NCBI RefSeq assembly: GCF_014133895.1 | Contig: NC_050731.1 | Location: 868,001-932,000 of the forward strand | Source: Torulaspora globosa | Taxonomy: Eukaryota; Ascomycota; Saccharomycetes; Saccharomycetales; Saccharomycetaceae | Reading direction: 5' to 3' | Length of the DNA stretch: 64,000 bases | In this document: positions 40,349 to 49,722 of the stretch, piece after piece | How positions within the stretch are numbered: position 1 is the first letter of the stretch | Layout: each line of letters opens with the position of its first letter | Translations under genes and position numbers: made by a program | The notes under the pieces: model-generated | Database searches by the model: none | The model's input: only the letters and a program-made list of their open reading frames with translations | What the model was told of the DNA's origin: nothing

Positions 40349-41531
40349 TGCAGCTTATCTCTCTGAATTGAATCTAAGCACCCAATGGATCAATAGTATT
40401 CCGTTACCTTTGTGTTTTCTGGTCCGTATAGCCTTCATATCGCTTCGCATTTTACAAGACAGTTACCCCGTCTGTCTAAATGACTTTACTGTATGGAGCG
40501 CTTAAGTCAGTCATTATGAACTTCGCTTAACGAACCATCTTTTGGCATTGAGATGCCACAATGATCACACTGTTGCGCTGCGTCTGGAAATGCATTTGAG
40601 CCTTTTCTTGGCGTTCATTGCGGTCCAGTAGGTGACAAATTGTGATTTCTCTTTCTTTTCTTGAGCCATGGACGAGCTTGCCGACATATTCTTGGTTGAA
40701 TGCAATCCACTCAGAGTCGAGAGAGTATCTTTCGCTCTTACGTCCGCTTTGCCGATATCTCAGTGGTCATCAGCAATCTTGCAGCGACCTCGATATCTTG
40801 GCGATCCTCAGAGTCTTTGCACGCGTAACGAAACTCCTTATGCAGACCCAACGTATTTTGCGGCACTGATCGCTATCAGAGCGATTTCTATGGCTATTAG
40901 TCTGCCATGCAGTCGGAACACTCGGCCCCAGCGCAGAACACGGCCTCGGAAGAGTATGTAGAGCAGTTTCACAGCTTCCAGGCCCCATTGTGGCTCTTTC
41001 TCAAACTCCAATCTATGGGCCAGCGTTGGACAACCTATGTACAATTTAGCCGCCGACGTTCTAACACCTGATGCTTCTAGAGCAGACCATTTCGATGAGA
41101 GATCCTCCTTAACCAATAGCCAGGGACATGTACAGAAGACCTGAATAGCCAAAATGGTTCGTTAACAGATGTATATGGCGTTTTCCTTTCCTTCCTCTCA
41201 GTACAGCGGCGGCGCTCTTGCTTGACACTGCGATATAATGGTATGAACTGGTGCAGTTACGTTCACGTCAAATGGTAAAGGTCTTTGAAAAGCAACCGAT
41301 CTTTATGTCTGTTTCTTCTGCATGCAATAGGTATTATCATGAAGTGTATGCCCTACGTGTCTGAAAAGAGATACCCGCTCTAAACCGGTTCCAGTTAAGT
41401 CTTCTATACTTCACAGCAGGATACGCGAATCTCGCATTGTGTGAACCAACAGGTGGCATTCCTACGCAACTGAGAAACCTTCCACGCCGAGTGATAGCAT
41501 CCCACCAGACTGCGATAGAGCTCAGCTCCTC
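40349..41531. other. 1.2-kb gap between PCT1 and YCH1
   Basis: Unusually long for this dense window. It must hold the PCT1 promoter near its left end and the YCH1 promoter near its right end. The centre holds a possible decayed coding stretch on the minus strand, listed separately. No RNA gene was recognised. Confidence 0.5.
40560..41160 (-). pseudogene. Possible gene relic with frameshifts, unidentified
   Basis: On the complement, a 104-codon frame without an ATG (41152 down to 40838) reads protein-like sequence: KLYIGCPTLAHRLEFEKEP, then a hydrophobic basic segment around LYILFRGRVLRWGRV and IAIEIALIAISAAKY. It stops, and the next frame continues LHKEFRYACKDSEDRQDIEV to a stop. A third frame then reads KDTLSTLSGLHSTKNMSASS to another stop. 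Successive frames of plausible composition suggest a frameshifted remnant of a gene of roughly 200 codons. I cannot name a family, and chance ORFs remain possible. Confidence 0.25.
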
Positions 41532-41975
41532 ATGTCGTCCCGAACAATCAACAATATCAGGTATGTGGATGCCACGGAACTCTTCCAATGGTTAAAGCAG
41601 GGATTAACATCGCTAGGATACCCATTCAGAGTAATAGATGTTCGTGGCTCTGACTACGTTGGAGGCCACATCAAGGGTTCGTGGAACTATCCCTACAAAA
41701 GATTAAGCCAGGATGAAAATGTGATGAACGAGCTCAGAACAAGGCTGGCAGAGGCAACAGTCAATGACGAGGTGATGAACGTGGTTTTCCATTGCGCTCA
41801 ATCGCAGCAGCGTGGACCTTCGGCAGCAATGAAGTTTTTGAGACACCTATCTGACCAGGAACTAGACAAATTCAAGATTTGGATTCTCAGAGATGGCTTC
41901 AACCACTGGCAAGATATCTACGGGGCAGACGCCACTGTTACCGAGGGCTACGAGCCAGATCTGTGGTCCTGGTGA
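41532..41975 (+). CDS. YCH1: YCH1, rhodanese/CDC25-like phosphatase
   Basis: A 147-residue single rhodanese domain orthologous to Ych1 (YGR203W, 148 aa). The substrate-entry motif VIDVRGSDYVGGHIKGSWNYPY is near the N-terminus, and the active loop HCAQSQQRGP has the CX5R arrangement of Cdc25-type phosphatases. The S. cerevisiae enzyme has in vitro phosphatase activity and resembles Arr2 and Cdc25; its natural substrate is unclear. The start is the first ATG. It converges with ESS1, 50 bp apart. Confidence 0.94.
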   Translation: MSSRTINNIRYVDATELFQWLKQGLTSLGYPFRVIDVRGSDYVGGHIKGSWNYPYKRLSQDENVMNELRTRLAEATVNDEVMNVVFHCAQSQQRGPSAAMKFLRHLSDQELDKFKIWILRDGFNHWQDIYGADATVTEGYEPDLWSW

Positions 41976-42025
41976 CACTCCGGTTCTGTTAGCCGCTTTA
42001 TTAAAACTATCTTTATATGACCTGA

Positions 42026-42520
42026 CTATTGGACTCGTTTGATAAGATGAACGCCACTCTCGGTCTCTACTACACCACTAGTTTCTCCAACTTTCAATGC
42101 AAAGGCAGCCTTTTCAAAGCTGCCCTGCATTTCACCCTTCCCAAAAAAGCCTAAATCGCCACCCCTCTTATAGGATGAACAGTCGGATCTCTCCTTAGCA
42201 AGCGACTCAAAACTCTCGCCACTCTCCAATCTCCTCTGGATCTCCTGCAGCTCTTCGATAGCCTCTGCTTTGGAGATCGTGATATGCTCAGATCTGTGGG
42301 ACGCCGGTCTACGTGAGTCGCTGTGTTTGCACAAAATGTGCAGGCATCTGACACGCACAGGATGCTCAGCAAGATATTGTTTCAACAATCCATGATCGGT
42401 ACCTTCCGGTTCCTCCCATTGGGATGCTTTAGTCTCAGGGTTGAAGAAATACTCTCTCTTCTTCGATTTGCTGTATCTGACGGTCCATGGGGCTGGCAAC
42501 CCATTGGCAGCTTCACTCAT
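42026..42520 (-). CDS. ESS1: ESS1, parvulin peptidyl-prolyl isomerase (Pin1)
   Basis: A 164-residue orthologue of Ess1 (YJR017C). The WW domain is at about residues 8-42 (LPAPWTVRYSKSKKREYFFNPETKASQWEEP). The parvulin domain follows, with VRCLHILCKHSDSRRPASHR binding the phosphate of pSer/pThr-Pro and ending SGVHLIKRV. It isomerises the Pol II C-terminal domain and regulates termination and transcription. The linker contains no insert. The frame is open upstream to an ATG at 42652, which would add 44 Cys/Trp-rich residues not seen in the family, so I start at MSEAANG. Confidence 0.95.
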   Translation of the reverse strand: MSEAANGLPAPWTVRYSKSKKREYFFNPETKASQWEEPEGTDHGLLKQYLAEHPVRVRCLHILCKHSDSRRPASHRSEHITISKAEAIEELQEIQRRLESGESFESLAKERSDCSSYKRGGDLGFFGKGEMQGSFEKAAFALKVGETSGVVETESGVHLIKRVQ

Positions 42521-43073
42521 CGCTGTTGCAACACTCAGGGAGTCCTGTTTAGGATCGATATTTGCCAGATGCCAGCAATGCCAAGCATTGATTACTCTTC
42601 TACAAGCTAAATTTATCAACGACAAGTTACAAGGCCCGCACGTGATGGACATCACTTCAATACGCACTGAATCCTTATAAGAACTACGTCTGGTCTCGCC
42701 TATCCTCCAGATTCTATCCAGCTCTATTAGTCTGTTCTCGCCATGGCCACATCCCTCGACAGCGAAGTTAGCCGAACAAACCCCATGAAAGCGAAGAATG
42801 ATTTTAGACCCAAAGAGAAAGTTGCTTCATCTGATTGCTGAATATGACATCAAGATCCAGCAAGCTTTGATGATATCGAAAGATGCTATGGTTGACTTCT
42901 CTTTGATAGGTGAGTGATACGTTGAGTTTTGACTTCTTTGGTTATTTTTTTAAGTGAGGTCGCATTCGATTCTGGATGAACTGTGCTGCATTTGCCTTAT
43001 TTAAGCTCGTTTATCGTCAGGTTGTTCACACAGGCTAAACCCTCAGGCAATTGGCGATTGGTAAGAGCAGAAG
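42521..43073. other. ESS1-ADE3 divergent intergenic region
   Basis: 553 bp. A 32-codon ORF (42743-42841, MATSLDSEVSRTNPMK...) has no support. TTTGATGATAT near 42870 resembles a snoRNA C box, but no matching D box and terminal stem were found. No Bas1 TGACTC core was seen for ADE3. Confidence 0.4.
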
Positions 43074-45920
43074 ATGAGTGCTCAATTGATCGATGGTAAA
43101 GCCTGCGCTCAAGCCATTCGTACAGAGATAGCTGACGAGATCACCGGCTTAAAATGCCGGGATCCATCCTTTAAACCACGTTTGAGCATTATCCAAGTGG
43201 GTTCGAGGAAAGACTCCAGCACGTATGTGCGCATGAAATGTAAAGCTGCGAAAGAAGCCGGTATCGAAGCGGATCTCATTTCTTTGGCGGAGGATATCAC
43301 CGAGCAGCAGCTGTTGGATAAGATAGCTTCCCTGAATGAAGAGCCTTCTGTTCATGGTGTGCTGGTCCAGCTTCCTTTACCGGCACACATTGATGAGGAT
43401 AGAGTGACCTCTGCCGTGGCTGCTTCCAAGGATGTCGATGGATTCGGTCCTATCAACATCGGAGAGCTGAACAAGAAAAATGGGCACCCTTTCTTCTTGC
43501 CCTGCACTCCTAAGGGAATCATTGAGCTGTTGAAGAGATATGATGTTACCATTGCGGGGTCTAAGTCGGTCGTTATCGGCAGATCTGATATTGTGGGGTC
43601 TCCTGTCGCTGAGCTGTTGAAGTCCCTGGACTCCACTGTTACAATCGCACATTCCAAGACCAAGGAGCTCCCTTCGTATCTCACGGACGCAGATATTGTT
43701 GTCGTTGCCATCGGCGTACCAGAGTTCGTGAAAGGAGAATGGTTCAAGAACAATAAGAAGGGCGTCGTGGTTATCGATGTGGGTACCAACTTTGTTGAAG
43801 ATGCGTCAAAGAAGTCTGGATACAGAAATGTTGGTGACGTTGAGTTTGCTGAGGCGTTGAAGTATGCTAGGTTGATCACTCCAGTGCCTGGTGGTGTTGG
43901 CCCTATGACGGTGGCGATGTTGATGCAGAACACTTTGACAGCCGCCAAGCGCGATTTGGAGTCAGGGGGAAAGCTCTGCAAATTTGAACCACTGCCTTTA
44001 CTCTTGCAGAAGCCAGTCCCTTCGGATTTTGAAATCTCTAGGGCTCAGAAACCAAAAGAAATTTCCAAAGTGGCCTTGGAAGCTGGTATCCTGCCATCTG
44101 AGTTAGAACCTTATGGTTCAACAAAGGCTAAGGTAAACCTCAAGATAATTGATCGTTTGAAGGACAGGGAAAACGGCAAGTACGTCTTGGTTACGGGTAT
44201 CACGCCAACTCCACTGGGCGAAGGTAAATCTACCACGACCGTTGGACTAGCACAGGCTTTGGGAGCACATTTGAAAAAGACAGTTTTCGCCAACGTTCGT
44301 CAGCCATCGATGGGTCCAACTTTTGGTATCAAGGGTGGTGCAGCTGGTGGCGGTTACTCTCAAGTTATTCCTATGGATGAGTTCAACTTGCATGTGACCG
44401 GTGATATACATGCGATTTCGATGGCGAACAACCTTTTGGCAGCTGCAATCGATGCCAGAATGTTCCACGAGTCGACACAGAAAGATGTTGCCTTATACAA
44501 GAGATTAGTTCCTGCCAAGAATGGCGTTAGAAAATTTACAAAAACCATGTTGAAGAGATTACAAAAATTGGGTATTGACAAGTCAAATCCCGATGACCTG
44601 ACTCCTGAAGAGGTCACGAAGTTTGCTCGTCTAGATATCGACCCGGAGACCATTAGCTGGAGAAGGGTGGTTGACTGTAACGATAGATTTCTCAGAGGCA
44701 TTACTATCGGTGAAGCTCCAACCGAGCGCGGGTTCACCAGGCATACTGGTTTCGATATCTCTGTTGCTTCCGAATGTATGGCTATTTTGGCTCTCTGTAA
44801 CTCTTTGTCTGACATGAGAGAAAGACTAGGGAGGATCGTGGTTGCTGCCTCCAAGAGTGGTGAACCTGTTACCTGTGAAGACATTGGGTGTGCAGGTGCA
44901 ATGACGGCGCTGCTAAAAGATGCCATCAAACCTAACGTTATGCAAACACTAGAAGGTACTCCTGTGTTCGTTCACGCTGGTCCTTTCGCTAATATTTCAA
45001 TTGGTGCCAACTCTGTTCTGGCTGACAAGATGGCATTGAAGCTAGCTGGTGTTGATCCAGCTTTGCCCCAGCAAGAAAAGAATGAGAGAGCTGGATATGT
45101 TATTACGGAAGCCGGTTTCGATTTCACTATGGGTGGTGAAAGATTTATTAACATCAAATGTCGTTCCTCAGGCCTCAAACCAGATGTCGTCGTAATCGTC
45201 GCCACTGTGAGAGCGCTCAAGGTTCACGGTGGTGGTCCGGAGGTTAAGGCTGGTGCTCCATTGCCTGTCGCTTACCTGACAGAGGACGTCGAATTGTTGA
45301 GAAAGGGCTGTGCCAACTTGACGAAACATATCTCGAACGCCAAGCGATACAACTTGCCTGTCGTTGTCGCGATTAACAAGATGTCTTCTGACACTGACCT
45401 AGAACACCAAATCATTAGAGAAGAGTCTTTGAAGGCTGGTGCCTACGATGCTATCGTATCGAACCACTGGGAGGAAGGCGGTGCCGGTGCCGTTGACCTT
45501 GCCAACGGTATTATCAAAGCCACCCAAGAGGAATCAAACAAGGATTTCAAGTTCTTGTACGATACCGAGGGTTTAACAGTCGAGGAAAAGATCACAAAGA
45601 TTGCTCAGGATATGTACGGTGCAAAGGACGTTGAGTTCCTGCCAGAAGCACAAAAGAAGATTAAACTTTACACCAAGCAAGGTTTCGACAAGCTACCTAT
45701 TTGCATAGCAAAGACTCAGTATTCTTTATCTCATGATGCTAACTTGAAGGGTGTGCCAACTGGCTTCACTTTCCCAATCAGGGATGTCAGAGCCTCTATC
45801 GGTGCCGGTTACTTGTACGCGTTAGCAGCTGAGATCCAGACAATCCCAGGTTTGCCAACCCATTGTGGTTTTATGAACGTTGAGGTTAACGAGGACGGAG
45901 AAATTGAAGGTATGTTTTGA
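43074..45920 (+). CDS. ADE3: ADE3, trifunctional C1-tetrahydrofolate synthase
   Basis: A 948-residue cytosolic enzyme. Residues 1 to about 300 are the methylene-THF dehydrogenase/cyclohydrolase domain (YVRMKCK with Tyr51 and Lys55, VQLPLP, PCTPKGIIELLKRY, and TPVPGGVGPMTVAMLMQNT). Residues from about 320 form the 10-formyl-THF synthetase domain with the ATP motif TPTPLGEGKSTTTVGL near 377 and QPSMGPTFGIKGGAAGGGYSQ. It supplies one-carbon units for purines and methionine. It is the orthologue of YGR204W (946 aa); the 10-formyl donor links it to adenine synthesis. It converges with TES1. Confidence 0.98.
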   Translation: MSAQLIDGKACAQAIRTEIADEITGLKCRDPSFKPRLSIIQVGSRKDSSTYVRMKCKAAKEAGIEADLISLAEDITEQQLLDKIASLNEEPSVHGVLVQLPLPAHIDEDRVTSAVAASKDVDGFGPINIGELNKKNGHPFFLPCTPKGIIELLKRYDVTIAGSKSVVIGRSDIVGSPVAELLKSLDSTVTIAHSKTKELPSYLTDADIVVVAIGVPEFVKGEWFKNNKKGVVVIDVGTNFVEDASKKSGYRNVGDVEFAEALKYARLITPVPGGVGPMTVAMLMQNTLTAAKRDLESGGKLCKFEPLPLLLQKPVPSDFEISRAQKPKEISKVALEAGILPSELEPYGSTKAKVNLKIIDRLKDRENGKYVLVTGITPTPLGEGKSTTTVGLAQALGAHLKKTVFANVRQPSMGPTFGIKGGAAGGGYSQVIPMDEFNLHVTGDIHAISMANNLLAAAIDARMFHESTQKDVALYKRLVPAKNGVRKFTKTMLKRLQKLGIDKSNPDDLTPEEVTKFARLDIDPETISWRRVVDCNDRFLRGITIGEAPTERGFTRHTGFDISVASECMAILALCNSLSDMRERLGRIVVAASKSGEPVTCEDIGCAGAMTALLKDAIKPNVMQTLEGTPVFVHAGPFANISIGANSVLADKMALKLAGVDPALPQQEKNERAGYVITEAGFDFTMGGERFINIKCRSSGLKPDVVVIVATVRALKVHGGGPEVKAGAPLPVAYLTEDVELLRKGCANLTKHISNAKRYNLPVVVAINKMSSDTDLEHQIIREESLKAGAYDAIVSNHWEEGGAGAVDLANGIIKATQEESNKDFKFLYDTEGLTVEEKITKIAQDMYGAKDVEFLPEAQKKIKLYTKQGFDKLPICIAKTQYSLSHDANLKGVPTGFTFPIRDVRASIGAGYLYALAAEIQTIPGLPTHCGFMNVEVNEDGEIEGMF

Positions 45921-45987
45921 TTTTTAGAGTATAGATACCGAGGAAGGAATGATATAATTGGATGTAGTTTAAGCGATGTTATTGCAA

Positions 45988-46986
45988 TTAAAATTTAGCC
46001 CTGATTGTTTCCTCCGAATCGTAGACCACCAACCCCTCCTGAGAAACACTAGCCACTATTTCACCCGATGATGCACTGAAATACTCGCCCTGCAAGAAAT
46101 GCTTGTCCCAAAACGATCTTGGGTTGTTTATCTGCAAATAAATCCAGTCGTTCACTTTAGGAAGCTGGTGGAAATGAATGCAGTGATCCAGAGAAACGCT
46201 AAATTTGTGGGAGTACATTGGCAGTCGGTGGAAGTAAGGCACAGTCAATAGAAGGTACGAATCTGAGAGATAGGCAAATGCCACGTAATTGTATCTAGCG
46301 TCATTTCGTGGCGTTATAGTCAGCGAATAGTCGCTGTCAGGTCTCTCCTCCCCAAAAGTGACTTCATTTCTTATGCGGACAAACTGTTCCAACATATCGG
46401 CATGCTTCCGAGAGTAAAACATGTCATGAGGGAACCGATACTCGATCGGCCCGTACTTGAACGCCTCGATGTGTTTCTGCAAGCGGTCTATTTCTTTGAG
46501 GCCCACGGAAAGACGAGCATATCTTTCCGCATTCCCGTTCCCAGCCACTTTAGCCTTAAAGAGCTCACCGCCGTCCTCAAACGCCTCGGGTTTGTCTTTC
46601 AACTCGACCGTCTTCAAGTGATGCAGAGAATCGTGCTCTTTCTTCTCCCTAGAATACAGAATATTGGTCGAGAACACCAGCCGCTTGCTCTGGTAAGCTC
46701 TGACTTGCTTGTGGATGAAATTACGTCCATGTCTGAGGTCTTGAACATCATAGGCGATCATCTTGGAGGGATCTCCGCCGCTTATGAAGTAGCAATGCAG
46801 CGAACTCGGAACAAAATCTTGAGGAACCGTGTGCAACGAGGCTAGCAACGATTGAGCCACCAGAGTGCCTCCAAAGGTACCTCTGGAGCCCACGGGCGCT
46901 GCTGGCAGCGCTTTGGTTACGAATTTCGACGCGGAAACCCGGGAAAGCTCCAAGATCTTCTCCAAACTAGTATATTTCGAGCTCAT
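45988..46986 (-). CDS. TES1: TES1, peroxisomal acyl-CoA thioesterase
   Basis: A 332-residue double-hotdog thioesterase of the TesB/ACOT8 family (YJR019C, 349 aa). Motifs are GSRGTFGGTLVAQSLLASLHTVP, SLHCYFISGGD, DLRHGRNFIHKQVRAYQ and SLDHCIHFHQLPKVNDWIYLQ; Asp and Gln of the second domain form the catalytic site in the family. The C-terminus is AKF, the same unusual PTS1-like signal as in S. cerevisiae Tes1, pointing to peroxisomes. It hydrolyses acyl-CoA during fatty-acid oxidation. I saw no oleate-response element upstream. The frame extends ten codons to a TTG; I start at MSSKYTSLEK. Confidence 0.93.
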   Translation of the reverse strand: MSSKYTSLEKILELSRVSASKFVTKALPAAPVGSRGTFGGTLVAQSLLASLHTVPQDFVPSSLHCYFISGGDPSKMIAYDVQDLRHGRNFIHKQVRAYQSKRLVFSTNILYSREKKEHDSLHHLKTVELKDKPEAFEDGGELFKAKVAGNGNAERYARLSVGLKEIDRLQKHIEAFKYGPIEYRFPHDMFYSRKHADMLEQFVRIRNEVTFGEERPDSDYSLTITPRNDARYNYVAFAYLSDSYLLLTVPYFHRLPMYSHKFSVSLDHCIHFHQLPKVNDWIYLQINNPRSFWDKHFLQGEYFSASSGEIVASVSQEGLVVYDSEETIRAKF

Positions 46987-47423
46987 ACTCCCGTAACCTC
47001 TTCCAGAACACTTCAAGACGCTTGATGAACAGAACCAATGGCTTTATATGTGAGATTTCAGATCAGCTGGAGATAGCTTATAAACCCCGACCACTCACTA
47101 GGCGGTGAAAAACTGATATAAAACGTCAAACTCATCGCTTAAACTCAATAAAAGACCAAGAGCAACCGGCTGCCATTGTCTAGTCAGTTTGAGTCTTATC
47201 AATGCTTGATATCCAGCAAAATCAGTAGCGTCTAGATGGAGATGTGGTGTCTCTGTAGTTGTTTATCTTGTTGAGATTAAATAGCGGCCAGAAAATGAGT
47301 CGCTGCCACTAACAAGGGGTGCTAACCTGTTGAACAGCTTCAGTGGAATAGATACAAAAAGGGTTCGATTGGACCTGTGGGACGCAGCCACCAGTCAATT
47401 GGCAAAGAGCTACTTGCGGAAAT
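46987..47423. other. TES1-TDA10 divergent intergenic region
   Basis: 437 bp with no gene. CGG and CCG triplets are present but not at the spacing of an oleate-response element (CGGN3TNAN9-12CCG). Confidence 0.5.
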
Positions 47424-48305
47424 ATGTGTGACGACAAATCCGTTCTTGGATGCACTTTTGAGTTCCTAGATGAGTATATTCCCCTGTGGTTCGACAAACG
47501 GCGACTCTGCAACGACAATTCAGCGTTGTTCATACTGATTTCGGGACCGCAGGGCTCAGGTAAGTCCTACACGGCGGATTTTGTATATAAATACCTTCTG
47601 GAGAAGTATGGGGATTCAAGAAGGATTGCCAAGATGTCGATAGACGACTTCTATTTCACACATGAGGACCAGAAGGAGTTCAATAACAGATTCAGGGAGA
47701 ACGAGCTGTTGCAGGGCCGCGGGGCACCCGGCACACACGACATTCCGTTGCTGTCGAGATGCGTGGATGCTATAATCGCTAACAGGGAGTCGAAGCTGAC
47801 ATTGCCGCTTTATGACAAATCGAGGTTTAATGGCGAGGGTGACAGGTGCGAGAAGGGCAATGAGGTGCAATTGCCACTCGACCTTGTCATTTTGGAGGGC
47901 TGGTTTCTAGGCTTCAGGCCCCTGTTGGACCGTCGAGAGATAGACAAGCAGCCACTGCTGCAGAAACAAAAGGACATGATTCAGGTCAATGCCAACTTGT
48001 TCTTCTACGCAGACTTGCTGTGGAAGAACCCCGAGATCAAGTCTTTGGGAATTGTGTTCGAGGCGGACAACATCCAAAACGTCTACCAATGGCGTCTGGA
48101 GCAAGAGCACGCCCTGAGGGAAAGTACAGGGGAGGGAATGAGCGACGAAGAAGTCAAGAGATTTGTCGATAGATATTTCCCGTCTTACGAACTGTACTAC
48201 GAGGACTTCGTCAACAGTGAAAGCTTGGGATCGGTGGCCACGTTGACCCTGGGCATCGACTTGCAAAGAAACGTGTACTCAGTCAAAACCAAATCTATTG
48301 AATAG
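47424..48305 (+). CDS. TDA10: TDA10, P-loop kinase of the glycerate-kinase-like family
   Basis: A 293-residue protein orthologous to YGR205W (290 aa). The Walker A motif GPQGSGKSYT is at 41-50, MSIDDFYFTHEDQKEF follows as the phosphate-acceptor/Walker B region, and GAPGTHDIPLL and VILEGWFLGFRPL are typical of the D-glycerate 3-kinase/phosphoribulokinase-like fold. The S. cerevisiae protein binds ATP, but its substrate has not been proven. The start is the first ATG. It converges with REC107, 38 bp apart. Confidence 0.93.
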   Translation: MCDDKSVLGCTFEFLDEYIPLWFDKRRLCNDNSALFILISGPQGSGKSYTADFVYKYLLEKYGDSRRIAKMSIDDFYFTHEDQKEFNNRFRENELLQGRGAPGTHDIPLLSRCVDAIIANRESKLTLPLYDKSRFNGEGDRCEKGNEVQLPLDLVILEGWFLGFRPLLDRREIDKQPLLQKQKDMIQVNANLFFYADLLWKNPEIKSLGIVFEADNIQNVYQWRLEQEHALRESTGEGMSDEEVKRFVDRYFPSYELYYEDFVNSESLGSVATLTLGIDLQRNVYSVKTKSIE

Positions 48306-48343
48306 ATTGTAGTAAATTGCGGTGAATTAAGTTGAAAAAATAG

Positions 48344-49250
48344 TCAGACCTCGGAAGCATAGTACATCTCCACTTCTTCCCAAGGTATGATCGTTCTGGT
48401 TAGCGCAGTGTCGCGCGGTTTGATAACTTTTTTGGCAGCAATGCCTCTGGTTCTCCTCTTGCTCATCGATCTAGTTATCGGGCCATCATTCAGCAGCGTG
48501 GATCCGTCATCTATCACCGGGAGGATAGGCGAGTTGTCAGCCCCAGTCGTGAGCGCGGCCTTGCATTCCTTAATCTCTTTCTCCAACGAGGACTGCCTCT
48601 GGTTCAGACGGTTGATATCCTTGGACATCGAAGTCATAACCTGGTGGGTATCTTCCAGTTGTCTCCCTATGTTGAACAGCAGTTCTTGAGCTTGTTCAAT
48701 GGATCTCGTTGTGCTTTGATGCTTCGCGTCCAGGGCGCCCATAATATCGGCCTCCACTTTCTTCAAAGCCTTATCGTATCCACTCGCACCTTTGCAATTC
48801 TTTTGCGATTCCTTGGCTAGCTTCTCCAATGTATTTAGTTGCTCCCCCAGTCGGCTTCCAAGGCCGCTAATCGATGAACGAAATTCTACCAACATAACAA
48901 CGTTAGTAAACTACAAATTTTACGATTAGGATTGACAAGGGTATTTCGTTCTTCCACTAACCGTCTAGATTGCCTTGTTTGGCCAGAACACCGTTAAGCT
49001 TCTTAACCAGCTCCGAAAGATCATCAGAGTTCCCCTGTAAGACCTGAATCAACTGCGAGGACTTCTCTCTCAGATCGACGCTCTCCATTTCTAGTTTCCC
49101 AGCCCATTCAAGTATCTGTTTATCAGCCTCATCTAACCGCTCAACTTGCGAGCTTGCCGTAGTGGTCCTCTTTCGGTTGAAACTGTTCCTAAACGGTGAC
49201 GATAACGATGATGACACATCGGTGGACAAATCTTCCGAGTGACTAGTCAT
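48344..49250 (-). CDS. REC107: REC107/MER2, meiotic recombination protein, two exons
   Basis: Exon 1 is 48962-49250 and exon 2 is 48344-48885 on the complement; joined they give 276 residues. Exon 1 alone stops at QGNLDG after 97 codons, and exon 2 is open but has no sensible start. Splicing at GACG|GTTAGT ... GGTAG|AATTTC restores ...QGNLDEFRSSISG. The centre is a coiled coil (about 45-190, with leucine-rich LDEADKQILEWAGKLE and NIGRQLEDTHQVMTSM), the N-terminus is Ser/Thr-rich with SP sites, and the C-terminus is basic. The layout and position match S. cerevisiae MER2 (YJR021C, 314 aa), an axis protein that with Rec114 and Mei4 promotes double-strand breaks. In S. cerevisiae its intron is removed only in meiosis with Mer1. 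Confidence 0.9.
48886..48961 (-). other. 76-nt intron of REC107 with weak 5' site and Mer1 enhancer
   Basis: The intron starts GTTAGT (consensus GTATGT), has an exact branch site TACTAAC (48902-48908, branch A at 48903) and ends GGTAG, 17 nt past the branch A. It contains ATACCCTT (48937-48944 on the complement), an exact match to the Mer1 enhancer AYACCCUY. The S. cerevisiae MER2 intron has the same design: non-consensus 5' site plus enhancer. Confidence 0.88.
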
Positions 49251-49371
49251 CTCAGTGACCTTTTATGCTCTGGCGCTTTCTTGCAAGTGATGAGTAGAAC
49301 CGAGGCCCTTGCTTAAGTACGCCGCTTTAAACAAGTACAGCAACGCACAAAAAGGGCCATAAGAATAGCCG

Positions 49372-49689
49372 ATGTCACCGCTTCTAAAGGATTATCTGAA
49401 TCAGCGAATCGTAATTGTGACCACGGATGGCGATTGTTACATAGCCACGCTCGAGGGCTACGATAAGAGTGTAAATTTATTGATTTCAGATGTTCGAAGA
49501 CGGTCTGATGGGGAGCTGGTCAGCATTGCACTTACACTTCGTGGGAGTGAGGTGGTTCTCTGTGGATTATTAACTAATGACCAGCCAGAAAAGCTGGGAC
49601 CGCTGCCGATGCTCAAGGATACCAAGAATAAGATTGCAGATGAGTACCTGATATGGGAAGAAGCATTGAAGACCAGCTCGTCTAGGTAA
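49372..49689 (+). CDS. LSM8: LSM8, U6 snRNP Sm-like protein
   Basis: A 105-residue Sm-fold protein orthologous to Lsm8 (YJR022W, 109 aa). Sm1 is VTTDGDCYIATLEGYDKSVNLLISD and Sm2 is LTLRGSEVVLCGLL. Lsm8 defines the nuclear Lsm2-8 ring that binds the 3' end of U6 snRNA, as opposed to the cytoplasmic Lsm1-7 ring. The start is the first ATG. It is divergent from REC107 within 121 bp and converges with MDE1, 33 bp apart. Confidence 0.95.
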   Translation: MSPLLKDYLNQRIVIVTTDGDCYIATLEGYDKSVNLLISDVRRRSDGELVSIALTLRGSEVVLCGLLTNDQPEKLGPLPMLKDTKNKIADEYLIWEEALKTSSSR

Positions 49690-49722
49690 TTTATGGAACA
49701 AGTATACATAGATGGTTGTACG

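Noticed and set aside
40668..40961. 97-codon plus-strand ORF with an ATG in the PCT1-YCH1 gap
   Set aside because: Composition is unconvincing and it overlaps the more protein-like minus-strand frames.
42866..42930. C/D snoRNA-like box TGATGAT between ESS1 and ADE3
   Set aside because: No D box (CTGA) with a closing terminal stem at suitable distance, and no snoRNA known at this place in S. cerevisiae.
47017..47200. Oleate-response element for TES1
   Set aside because: CGG and CCG triplets are too far apart and the required T and A positions do not match.
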